Below are positions 1-6,902 of a stretch of 64,000 bases of DNA, piece after piece. Within the stretch, counting starts at the first letter, position 1. Each line of letters starts with the position of its first letter. Origin of the DNA: Streptomyces endocoffeicus (GTDB taxonomy: Bacteria; Actinomycetota; Actinomycetes; Streptomycetales; Streptomycetaceae); contig NZ_JAERRG010000008.1 in the NCBI RefSeq assembly GCF_016741935.1, forward strand, positions 186,001-250,000, given 5' to 3'. Under the pieces are notes generated by a model. It had not been told where the DNA came from. It worked only from the letters and a program-made list of their open reading frames with translations, and ran no database searches. A program made the position numbers and the translations under genes.

Positions 1-1847
1 CCGATCGTGAGGCCCCGGATATGGGTGCCCGGTTGGGGCTGCGGTGGGTGGTGTTCGGCGGTGAGGCGTTGGATGTCTGGCGGTTGGAGGAGTGGTTCGA
101 CCGGCATGGGGATTCCGGGCCGGTGCCGGTGAACATGTATGGAATCACCGAGACCACGGTGCATGTCAGTTATGCGGCGCTGGATTCCCGTATCGCGACA
201 TCCGGCGCGGGAAGTGTCATCGGCGTCGGAATTCCCGACCTCCGGGTCTATGTCCTCGACGGCGGTCTGCGTCCGGTGCCCGCCGGGGTGGCGGGGGAGA
301 TGTATGTCGGGGGCGCGGGCGTGGCACGCGGCTATTGGGACCGTCCCGGGCTGACGGCGGGTAGGTTCGTGGCCGACCCGTTCGGCCCTGCGGGCAGCCG
401 GATGTACCGGACCGGGGATGTGGCGCGGTGGACCGACCAGGGCGTGCTGGAGTTCGTCGGACGGGCCGATGACCAGGTCAAGGTGCGCGGTTTCCGGATC
501 GAGCTGGGCGAGATCGAGTCCGTTCTGGGGGAGTGCCCGGGGGTCGGTCAGGCGGTCGTGGTGGTCCGTGAGGACCGTCCCGGCGACAAGCGCCTGGTGG
601 CCTATGTGGTCCCGGACGCGGGCACCGAGGTGGCGGCGAGGGACCTGCGGGCGCATGCGTCAGGCATGCTCCCCGACCACATGGTCCCCTCCGCGTTCGT
701 GGTGCTGGAGCGGTTGCCGCTGACGGTGAACGGCAAGCTGGACCGTAAGGCGCTGCCCGCTCCGGAGTCTCCGGTGAGTGCGGGTGGCCGGGCGCCGCGT
801 ACGCCGCGCGAGGAGATCCTGTGCGGTCTGTTCGCGGAGATCCTGGACGCTCCCCGCGTCGGCGTGGAGGACAACTTCTTCGACCTCGGCGGACAGTCGC
901 TGCTGGCCACCCGGCTGCTCAAGCGCATCCACGCCACGTTCGGCGTCGAACTCACCATCCGCAGCCTCTTCGAGGCCCCGACCCCCGCCGAACTCGCCGT
1001 CCACCTGGACGACGACGACCGGGGACAGCCGCTGGACGTGCTGCTGCCGCTGCGGCCGCACGGCACCCGTCCCCCGGTCTTCTGCGTCCACCCGGCGGGC
1101 GGCCTCAGCTGGTGCTACTCCGGGCTGATCAAGCACCTGGGCCAGGAGTACCCCGTCTACGGCCTCCAGGCGCGCGGCCTCGACGACGACGGCGAGCGAC
1201 TGCCCTCGACCATCGCCGAGATGGCCGACGACTATGTGCGGCAGATCCGCACCGTCCAGCCCACCGGCCCCTACCGGCTGGTCGGCTACTCGGCCGGCGG
1301 GGTCATCGCCCACGCCATGGCCGCCCGCCTGGAGGCGCTGGGCGAGGAGACCGATCTGCTGGGCGTGCTGGACACCTACCCGAACCAGAAGATGCCGCCC
1401 ATCGACGAACAGGACGTGCTGGCCGACCTGTTGCGGTGGGTCGGCTACGACCGCCGCTACCTCGGAGGCGGACCGCTCACCCATGAGCGGGTGACCGAGG
1501 TGCTGCAGCGCCTCGGCAGCGCCATGGCCACCCTCGAGGGCCGCCACATCGAGGCCATCACCAGGATCTACGCCAACAACAGCGAGCTGTTCAACACCCA
1601 TCAGGCGGACAAGTTCAGCGGAGACATCCTGCTGGTCGTGGCCACGCTCGACAAGATCGACATCTCCCCGACGCCGGCCACCTGGGGCCCCTATGTCGGC
1701 GGGCGGATCGAGACGAGGGAGGTCGACCGGCAGCACACGGACCTGATGAAGCCCGGTCCGCTGGCGGAAATCGGCCGCATTCTGGCCGCGAAACTCGAGG
1801 AAATGGACGGCCCCGGACCGGACGCTCACGGTGCGGCGGCCCAGTAG
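1..1847 (+). CDS. Non-ribosomal peptide synthetase, C-terminal part (A-PCP-TE), 5' truncated by window edge
   Basis: This is the last module of an NRPS assembly line. It activates one amino acid, holds it on a carrier protein and releases the peptide. The reading frame is open from base 3, so the gene starts upstream. Adenylation core motifs are in order: NMYGITETT (from 132), YRTGD (about 405), a GRADDQVKVRG-type loop, and NGKLDRKAL (about 727). The carrier motif DNFFDLGGQSL has its phosphopantetheine serine at 897-899. The type I thioesterase carries GYSAG (Ser at 1290-1292), an Asp in LDTYP and a His in RQHTD. No epimerisation domain is seen. Readable specificity positions are V (299), G (301), M (322), V (330), H (331) and the A10 lysine; with GrsA numbering these match the tail of the known Thr code. 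The four positions upstream lie outside the window, so Thr is probable, not proven. A P450 gene follows after 30 bases. Confidence 0.95.
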   Translation, partial: DREAPDMGARLGLRWVVFGGEALDVWRLEEWFDRHGDSGPVPVNMYGITETTVHVSYAALDSRIATSGAGSVIGVGIPDLRVYVLDGGLRPVPAGVAGEMYVGGAGVARGYWDRPGLTAGRFVADPFGPAGSRMYRTGDVARWTDQGVLEFVGRADDQVKVRGFRIELGEIESVLGECPGVGQAVVVVREDRPGDKRLVAYVVPDAGTEVAARDLRAHASGMLPDHMVPSAFVVLERLPLTVNGKLDRKALPAPESPVSAGGRAPRTPREEILCGLFAEILDAPRVGVEDNFFDLGGQSLLATRLLKRIHATFGVELTIRSLFEAPTPAELAVHLDDDDRGQPLDVLLPLRPHGTRPPVFCVHPAGGLSWCYSGLIKHLGQEYPVYGLQARGLDDDGERLPSTIAEMADDYVRQIRTVQPTGPYRLVGYSAGGVIAHAMAARLEALGEETDLLGVLDTYPNQKMPPIDEQDVLADLLRWVGYDRRYLGGGPLTHERVTEVLQRLGSAMATLEGRHIEAITRIYANNSELFNTHQADKFSGDILLVVATLDKIDISPTPATWGPYVGGRIETREVDRQHTDLMKPGPLAEIGRILAAKLEEMDGPGPDAHGAAAQ

Positions 1848-1877
1848 ACCCGTAACTTCATAAGGAGCAGACACGCG

Positions 1878-3068
1878 ATGACGACCAGTGATGCCGTGCG
1901 TCCCCCACAGGCCGCCGAAGCGAACGCGCACTTCTTCGAATGGCTGGCGAAGATGCGGCGAGAAGAGCCGGTCAGCTACAACGAGCAGACCTTCCAGTGG
2001 TCGGTGTTCCGGCATGAGGATGTCACCCACATCATGTCCAACACCGATGTCTTCGTTAACGACATGTCCGACATCACGCCGCCCCAGGAGGACTACGACG
2101 TCTTCTTCAAGGGGAACATCGCCGCGATGGACGAGCCCCGGCACCGGAAATTCCGGATGCTGGTCAGCAAGGCGTTCAGCGCCCGCTACATAGCCGGCCT
2201 GGAGCCGAAGCTGCTCCAGATCGCCACCGGGCTGCTGGACGCGGTGGGCGACAAGAAGCACTTCGACATCGCGGCGGACTTCGCCTTCCCGTTCCCCGTG
2301 GCCGTCATCGCCGATATCCTCGGCGCCCCCCGCGAGGACGCCCACCTCTTCGCGGAATGGGCCAATCTGCTGCACGCCAGCAATCAGGGCGTCGAGGGGC
2401 ACCGGGCGACCGCGATGCGGCTGAAGTCCCTCAACACCTATATGTTCGAGCAGATCCGCAGGCGCCGCGCCGAGCCGCGGGACGACCTGATCACCACGCT
2501 CGTGCGGGCCGAGATGGACGGCCGGACGCTCGACGACGAGGAGATCGTGGGCTTCGCGGGCGTCCTGCTGATGGGCGGGATCACCACCACCGCGGCCCTG
2601 ATCAGCAATATCGTCCTGACCTTCGACCGCTTCCCCGAGCTGTACGGCGAGGTGCGCGCCGACCGCTCCCTGGTGCCCCAGGCGATCGAGGAGGTCGTCC
2701 GCATCCGGCCCTCGTTCAGCAACTTCGTGCGGATGACGGCCGAGGACGTGGAGATCGGCGGGGAGATCATCCCGGCCGGGGAGCTGGTCCATGTGTGGAT
2801 CTCCTCCGCCAACCGCGACACGAGCGCCTTCCAGGACCCCGACCGGTTCGACATCCACCGGGAGAACAACCGCCACGTCGGCTTCGGCCAGGGCATCCAC
2901 TACTGCATCGGCGCCCCGCTCGCCCGCCTGGAGAGCAGGATCGCCTTCAATCTGCTGCTGGACCGCTACCGCTCCGTCCAGGTGGTGCCGGACGCGGACA
3001 TCGAGTTCCTCGACACCTCGGACATGATCGGCGCCTCGCGGCTCCCCGTCGTCGTCACCAGAGACTGA
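1878..3068 (+). CDS. Cytochrome P450 (bacterial class I type)
   Basis: This 396-residue haem monooxygenase needs external ferredoxin and reductase, neither encoded nearby. It has the haem loop FGQGIHYCIG (Cys ligand) and an ExxR motif in IEEVVR. The I-helix reads MGGITTT, so the usual acidic residue of the A/G-G-x-D/E-T-T motif is Thr (about 2571-2591). It starts 30 bases after the NRPS stop with an AAGGAG ribosome site, so the two are probably co-transcribed. Position beside the terminal NRPS module suggests it oxidises the peptide or a carrier-bound residue; hydroxylation versus cross-linking cannot be told from sequence. The length is normal for the CYP105/107-like superfamily and I see no truncation. 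Confidence 0.95.
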   Translation: MTTSDAVRPPQAAEANAHFFEWLAKMRREEPVSYNEQTFQWSVFRHEDVTHIMSNTDVFVNDMSDITPPQEDYDVFFKGNIAAMDEPRHRKFRMLVSKAFSARYIAGLEPKLLQIATGLLDAVGDKKHFDIAADFAFPFPVAVIADILGAPREDAHLFAEWANLLHASNQGVEGHRATAMRLKSLNTYMFEQIRRRRAEPRDDLITTLVRAEMDGRTLDDEEIVGFAGVLLMGGITTTAALISNIVLTFDRFPELYGEVRADRSLVPQAIEEVVRIRPSFSNFVRMTAEDVEIGGEIIPAGELVHVWISSANRDTSAFQDPDRFDIHRENNRHVGFGQGIHYCIGAPLARLESRIAFNLLLDRYRSVQVVPDADIEFLDTSDMIGASRLPVVVTRD

Positions 3069-3081
3069 CCCGGAGCGTGCC

Positions 3082-4377
3082 ATGGATCCGAGTGACAGAT
3101 CTGTCGCCCATATCGCGTTCTTCAACATCCCGGCCCACGGCCATGTGAACCCCACGCTCGGCACGGTGGCCGAGCTGGTGCGCCGCGGGCACCGGGTGAG
3201 CTATGCCGTGCCCGCCGAGTTCGGCCCGCAGGTGCGGGCCACCGGCGCCACCCTGGTGCCGTACGAGACGACACTGCCCGCCTCCGACCGGGTCGAGGAC
3301 TGGCCCTCGGACGACCCGGTCGCCATGTCCCGCCTCGCCCTCGACGAGGCGATCGCCATCCTCCCCGGGCAGCTGCGGGCGTTCGAGGCGGACCGGCCCG
3401 ACCTGGTGCTGCACGACTTCGGCGCGCTCACCGGCCGGCTGCTGGCCCACCGCTGGCAAGTCCCGGTCATCTGCCTGGCCTCCACCCATGTGTCCGCGGC
3501 GGACGCCGAGGAGCGCCGGGCCCGCCAGGAGATGTTCGACGAGTTCTTCGCCGACGATCCGCGCTGGTCGGAGTACCGCCGGGAGTTCCGCACGTTCCTG
3601 GACGAGGCCGGTATCGCCCTGTCCATCGACGACTACACCGGGCTGCCCGAACGCTGTCTGGTGCCGATGCCCCGGGAGTTCCAGCTCGACGGGGACGCCG
3701 TGGACCGGCGCTACGCCTTCGTCGGCCCCTGCATCGGGGACCGGGGGCACCAGGGCGAGTGGCGGGCCCCCGCGGACGACCGGCCGGTGCTGCTGGTGGC
3801 CCTGGGGTCCGCGGGCGGCGGTCAGCCGGCCTTCTACCGGGAGGTGGTGGCGGCCTTCACCGGCACGCCCTGGCATGTGGTGCTGGCCACCGGCACCCTC
3901 GACCCCGCGCTGCTCGGCCCGCTGCCGCCCAATGTCGAACAGCGCCGCTCGGTACCCCAGCTGGCGGTGCTGGAGCGGGCCTCGGCCTTCATCACCCACG
4001 GCGGTATGGGCTCGGTGCTCGAGGCCATGCACCACGGGGTCCCCATGGTCACCGTCCCGCAGGTCAACGACCAGCACCTCAACGCCGAGCGGGTCGTGGA
4101 CCTGGGGCTCGGGCGGCACGTCCCGCTGGACAAGGTGACGGCCGCACGGCTGCGGGACGCCGTGTCCTTCGTCGCCTCCGACCCCGGGATCGCGGCCAGG
4201 ACCGCCGCCACGCGGAAGCGGATGCGGCAGCTCAACGGCGCGGTGACCTCGGCCGATCTGATCGAATTCGTGCTCCACGGCCGGCGGGAGCACTGGCAGG
4301 ATCATGTCGCCCGCCTGGAACACCGCCCCGGCCCTGGCGATGCTGGCCACGCCGTGAACGGCACGACGGTCGGCTGA
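3082..4377 (+). CDS. Glycosyltransferase, macrolide-glycosyltransferase (MGT/GT1) type
   Basis: This 431-residue GT-B fold enzyme would transfer a sugar from a UDP- or dTDP-sugar to a small-molecule acceptor. The N-terminal acceptor domain begins HIAFFNIPAHGHVNP, where the His is the usual catalytic base of GT1 enzymes. The C-terminal donor site reads FITHGGMGSVLEAMHHGVP and then a QVNDQ motif. It starts 13 bases after the P450 stop and lies in the same apparent operon. A second, related glycosyltransferase lies at 15,818-17,092, so the product may bear two sugars, or one of the two may serve self-resistance as OleD-like enzymes do. With a GlmU-like enzyme and deacetylase in the cluster, a UDP-GlcNAc-derived donor is plausible for one of them. 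Confidence 0.93.
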   Translation: MDPSDRSVAHIAFFNIPAHGHVNPTLGTVAELVRRGHRVSYAVPAEFGPQVRATGATLVPYETTLPASDRVEDWPSDDPVAMSRLALDEAIAILPGQLRAFEADRPDLVLHDFGALTGRLLAHRWQVPVICLASTHVSAADAEERRARQEMFDEFFADDPRWSEYRREFRTFLDEAGIALSIDDYTGLPERCLVPMPREFQLDGDAVDRRYAFVGPCIGDRGHQGEWRAPADDRPVLLVALGSAGGGQPAFYREVVAAFTGTPWHVVLATGTLDPALLGPLPPNVEQRRSVPQLAVLERASAFITHGGMGSVLEAMHHGVPMVTVPQVNDQHLNAERVVDLGLGRHVPLDKVTAARLRDAVSFVASDPGIAARTAATRKRMRQLNGAVTSADLIEFVLHGRREHWQDHVARLEHRPGPGDAGHAVNGTTVG

Positions 4378-4390
4378 AGGCATGGACATC

Positions 4391-4753
4391 ATGACGCGAG
4401 AAGACCCACCGGTACTCAACTCCCCTCATCTGCTCATCGAGAGCCGTGGCCCCTGGGCGGGCGCCGCCTGTGGCGCGTTCGTCCGGGACGCCCGCACCCT
4501 GGCCCTCTCCGGCCACCCGGTGCAGCTGGTGCTGGTGCAGGACGCCGTCACCGCCGCCGTGCGCGAGCCGGCGGAGGACTCGGCGGAGGTGCGGGCCCTG
4601 GCCGAGGCGGGCGGCGAGGTGTGGGTGGACGACTTCTCCCTCGCCCAGCGCGGTCTGCCCGCGGACCGGCTCATCCCCGGGGCACGGGTGGTGGGCATGC
4701 CGGAGGTCTCCGCCCGCGTGCTCGCCCCCGGCGTCCGGGTGGTGTGGCACTGA
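4391..4753 (+). CDS. Small DsrE/F-like protein 1
   Basis: This is a protein of about 120 residues, the first of three small related-looking genes in a row. It reads as an alternating alpha/beta protein: an opening strand HLLIESRG, a helix with a single Cys (AACGAF), then HPVQLVLVQDAVTAAV, ending in GVRVVW. This layout resembles DsrE/DsrF/TusB-C-D proteins, which pass persulfide sulfur or form the scaffold of sulfur-relay complexes. The assignment rests on fold-like pattern and on the neighbours, not on a diagnostic motif. I chose the ATG at 4391 because AAGG at about 4377 is well spaced for it; an in-frame ATG at 4382 is too close. It might instead be a non-catalytic DsrEFH subunit. Confidence 0.6.
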   Translation: MTREDPPVLNSPHLLIESRGPWAGAACGAFVRDARTLALSGHPVQLVLVQDAVTAAVREPAEDSAEVRALAEAGGEVWVDDFSLAQRGLPADRLIPGARVVGMPEVSARVLAPGVRVVWH

Positions 4754-4754
4754 G

Positions 4755-5168
4755 ATGGCCAGGACCACGACGGTTCCCCGCTCGGACGTGCTGCTGACGG
4801 TCATGGGCGCGCCGTACGAGAACGACCTGCTCACCAGCGTGCTGCGGCTGGCGCAGGCCATGCTGGAGGACGGGGCCACGGTGCAGATCTGGGCGTGCGG
4901 CTACGCCACCATGCTCACCCAGCGGGGGCTGGGCGACAGCAAACCCCGCAACCTCGCCGCATGGTCCGTGGACTACCCGTCCACCAGCCTGCTGGTGCGG
5001 GAGCTGCTCACCGCCTTCCCCGGCCGGCTGCGCTGGTACGCCTGCCGGTTCTGCAGCGACGACCGCGGCGCGGTGGACCACATCCCGGAGGTCCCGGTGC
5101 GGGCCCCGGCGCGGTTCGCCGAGCATGTGGCCGCCGCGGACAAGACGCTCTACCTGGGGGTGATGTGA
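4755..5168 (+). CDS. Small DsrE/F-like protein 2 (two-cysteine version)
   Basis: This 137-residue protein starts one base after the previous stop. It opens DVLLTVMGAPYENDLLTSVL, then LAQAMLEDGATVQIWACG, and near residue 100 has WYACRFCSDDRGA. DsrE-family sulfurtransferases carry their active Cys in a comparable place just before a small-residue/Arg-Gly turn, so one of these cysteines could be a persulfide carrier. Of the three clustered proteins this is the best candidate for the catalytic subunit. The gene overlaps the next by four bases (GTGA), indicating translational coupling and probably a complex. In natural-product clusters sulfur-relay proteins would feed thiol, thioamide or thioether formation, but no thiolating enzyme is visible in the window. 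Confidence 0.65.
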   Translation: MARTTTVPRSDVLLTVMGAPYENDLLTSVLRLAQAMLEDGATVQIWACGYATMLTQRGLGDSKPRNLAAWSVDYPSTSLLVRELLTAFPGRLRWYACRFCSDDRGAVDHIPEVPVRAPARFAEHVAAADKTLYLGVM

Positions 5169-5569
5169 CCGTGGCGGAGGAGGAGCGGCGCGCGCTGGCC
5201 ATCGTGGAGCGCGCCTATCGGGGCGCGGTGGAGACCCAGTTCTCCGACGGCCTCTACTGCGCCTATCTGTTCCACCGCCACCTGGGCGGCCTGGACGTCC
5301 TGCTGCGCGGCCCGGCGGTCGGCTACGCCGTCCGGGCCGCCCGGACGCCCGTACCGCGCCTGGGGAAGCGGGAGCTGACCCAGGTCAACACCCCGGGCGA
5401 GGGCCTGGACGTGCTGCTCGCGGCCGGGGTCGGCGTGTGGATCGAGGAGCAGGACCTGCGGGCGTACGGCCCGGACGCCACGTCCGGTCTGCTGCCCGGC
5501 GTACGCACGGTACCGGCCGGGGCCATGGCGGCCCGCTGGCCCGGCTACCGCGCGGTCTTCTATCTGTGA
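5165..5569 (+). CDS. Small DsrE/F-like protein 3
   Basis: This 134-residue protein starts with GTG inside the stop of the preceding gene. The visible pattern is an N-terminal helix with a Cys (SDGLYCAYLFHRHL), a strand pair LDVLLRGPAVGYAV, and a second half reading GLDVLLAAGVGVWIEEQDL, then a terminal strand. The phrase with repeated Gly-Val strands before an acidic segment is reminiscent of the DsrE/DsrH fold. I cannot name a catalytic residue with confidence. It belongs with the two genes upstream and is 60 bases from a degenerate ketosynthase gene. The three together resemble a heterotrimeric DsrEFH/TusBCD arrangement; this is inference from size, order and coupling. A homology search against Pfam DrsE (PF02635) would settle membership. 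Confidence 0.55.
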   Translation: MTVAEEERRALAIVERAYRGAVETQFSDGLYCAYLFHRHLGGLDVLLRGPAVGYAVRAARTPVPRLGKRELTQVNTPGEGLDVLLAAGVGVWIEEQDLRAYGPDATSGLLPGVRTVPAGAMAARWPGYRAVFYL

Positions 5570-5629
5570 GCGGGCTCCCGGGGCGCGGCCGCCGGGACCC
5601 GCGTGGATTCCCCAAGGAGTGGATCGGTT

Positions 5630-6742
5630 GTGACGGCCATGGTTGCCGCGGTGCGCGGTCCCGTGATCTCGGGCTGGTCGGCGGTGTCGCCGTACGGGAT
5701 CGGGCGCCACGCCTTCGTCGAGGGCCTGCGGTCCGGGCGGAGCACGGCGGTGGAACTCGACCCGGCCGAGTGGTCGGGCCCCGGTGAACGAGCCTGTCTG
5801 GTGCCGGGCTTCGTCCTCCGCGAGGTGCTGGGACGCAAGGGAACCCGGTCCATGGACCGGGTGACCGGACTGGCCGTCACGGCCGTGGACCGGCTGCTCC
5901 GGGAGGTCACGGACGGCGACCCCGGCCCCGCCTCGGGCGGGGACGACGTGGCGCTGGTGCTCGGCACCAACACCGGCAGCGCGCGGTCCATCATGGACCA
6001 CACCCGCGACACCTTCCTGCAGGAGAAGCCCTTCTACGTCGACCCCTCGCAGTTCCCCAACACGGTGATGAACTGCGCCTCGGGGCAGTGCGCCATCCGG
6101 TACGGGCTGCGCGGGCCCAACGCCACCGTGGCCGCGGGCCGCGCCTCCGGGCTCCAGGCGCTGCACTACGGACGGCGGCTGCTGACCTCGGGCCGGGCGG
6201 GCAGTGTGCTGGTCGGCGCGGTGGAGGAGCACTCGGCCGCCCGCGCCTGGCTGGAGCACCACACCCGGGGCGAGGACGAGCGGGCCGACGCCGTGGTGCT
6301 CGGCGAGGGCTGCGCCGTGCTGCGGCTGGTCCCCGCCGACGCGCCGGACGCGGCGGCGGGACTGGCCGAAGTGGTGCTGGTGGAGTCGGGGGTGGCCGGC
6401 CCGGACGGGCCGGCGCCCGCGCTGACCCGGTGCGTGGAGCGGGCCCTGCGGCGTTCCGGGGTGACCCCGGCCGAGGTGTGGGCCGTCTCGCCCTCCGCCC
6501 CCGCCGGGACCGCCGGAGTGGCCGAACGGGGCGTGCTGGAGGCGCTGTTCGGCGCGGTGGAGCCACGCTGGGTGCCGCACCCCGAGCCGATCGGGGACAC
6601 CTCGGCCGCCGCGGCGGCCTTCCAGGTGGTCGCGGTCCTCGCCACCGCCGAGGACGCCCCGGACGCCTCCGGCAAGGTCGCGGTCATCACCTCGGTGGAC
6701 CGCGACGGGGCCGTCGGCTGCGCGCTGCTGCGGCTGCGATGA
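5630..6742 (+). CDS. Beta-ketoacyl synthase homologue lacking the catalytic Cys-His-His triad
   Basis: This 370-residue protein has the thiolase-fold ketosynthase layout: an N-terminal ISGWSAVSPYG strand and the scaffold IRYGLRGPN. Aligned by eye to FabF, the nucleophile position (ATACTSG) reads AAGRASG, putting Arg (6140-6142) where Cys should be. The HGTSTPAGD region reads SPSAPAGT with no His, and the second His (TGHxLGAAG) reads IGDTSAAAA with Asp. It should not condense acyl chains by the normal mechanism. KS-beta/chain-length factors also lose the Cys, but no catalytic KS-alpha partner is in the window. The GTG at 5630 has AAGGAG ten bases upstream. Its roles could be as a structural partner, a chain-length factor for an upstream KS, or a carrier-protein binding transferase. 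Confidence 0.8.
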   Translation: MTAMVAAVRGPVISGWSAVSPYGIGRHAFVEGLRSGRSTAVELDPAEWSGPGERACLVPGFVLREVLGRKGTRSMDRVTGLAVTAVDRLLREVTDGDPGPASGGDDVALVLGTNTGSARSIMDHTRDTFLQEKPFYVDPSQFPNTVMNCASGQCAIRYGLRGPNATVAAGRASGLQALHYGRRLLTSGRAGSVLVGAVEEHSAARAWLEHHTRGEDERADAVVLGEGCAVLRLVPADAPDAAAGLAEVVLVESGVAGPDGPAPALTRCVERALRRSGVTPAEVWAVSPSAPAGTAGVAERGVLEALFGAVEPRWVPHPEPIGDTSAAAAAFQVVAVLATAEDAPDASGKVAVITSVDRDGAVGCALLRLR

Positions 6743-6776
6743 AGGTGACGGCGAAGGTGACGGCGCAGGTGAGTGA
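6741..6776. repeat. 12-bp tandem repeat at the 3' end of the ketosynthase-like gene
   Basis: The unit gaaggtgacggc occurs twice exactly and a third time in altered form, starting within the stop codon of the ketosynthase-like gene and running into the 160-base gap before the FAD oxidoreductase gene. I see no obvious terminator in that gap. Confidence 0.75.
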
Positions 6777-6902
6777 GGGGAAGCGGCTCCACGGCGCCGT
6801 ACGGGCGAAAGGTGTGGGTGGCAGCTTCCGGTCACCGCCCGGGACCGCGGCCCCGATTGCTGCGACGGTTACGGCGATTGAGACAGAGATGGGATCCCCA
6901 GC

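Noticed and set aside
660..3164. Very long minus-strand open frame opposite NRPS and P450 genes
   Set aside because: It is antisense to genes with unmistakable motifs, rich in Gly/Asp/Val/His from complementing GC3 codons, and shows no domain of its own. Similar long antisense frames (3,055-4,419; 10,222-12,558; 19,627-22,119 plus; 28,932-31,655; 48,788-51,214 plus) were dropped for the same reason.
5603..5629. Upstream ATG for the ketosynthase-like gene
   Set aside because: The nine extra residues (MDSPRSGSV) have no homology, and the AAGGAG at 5,614 lies inside them, correctly spaced for GTG 5,630.
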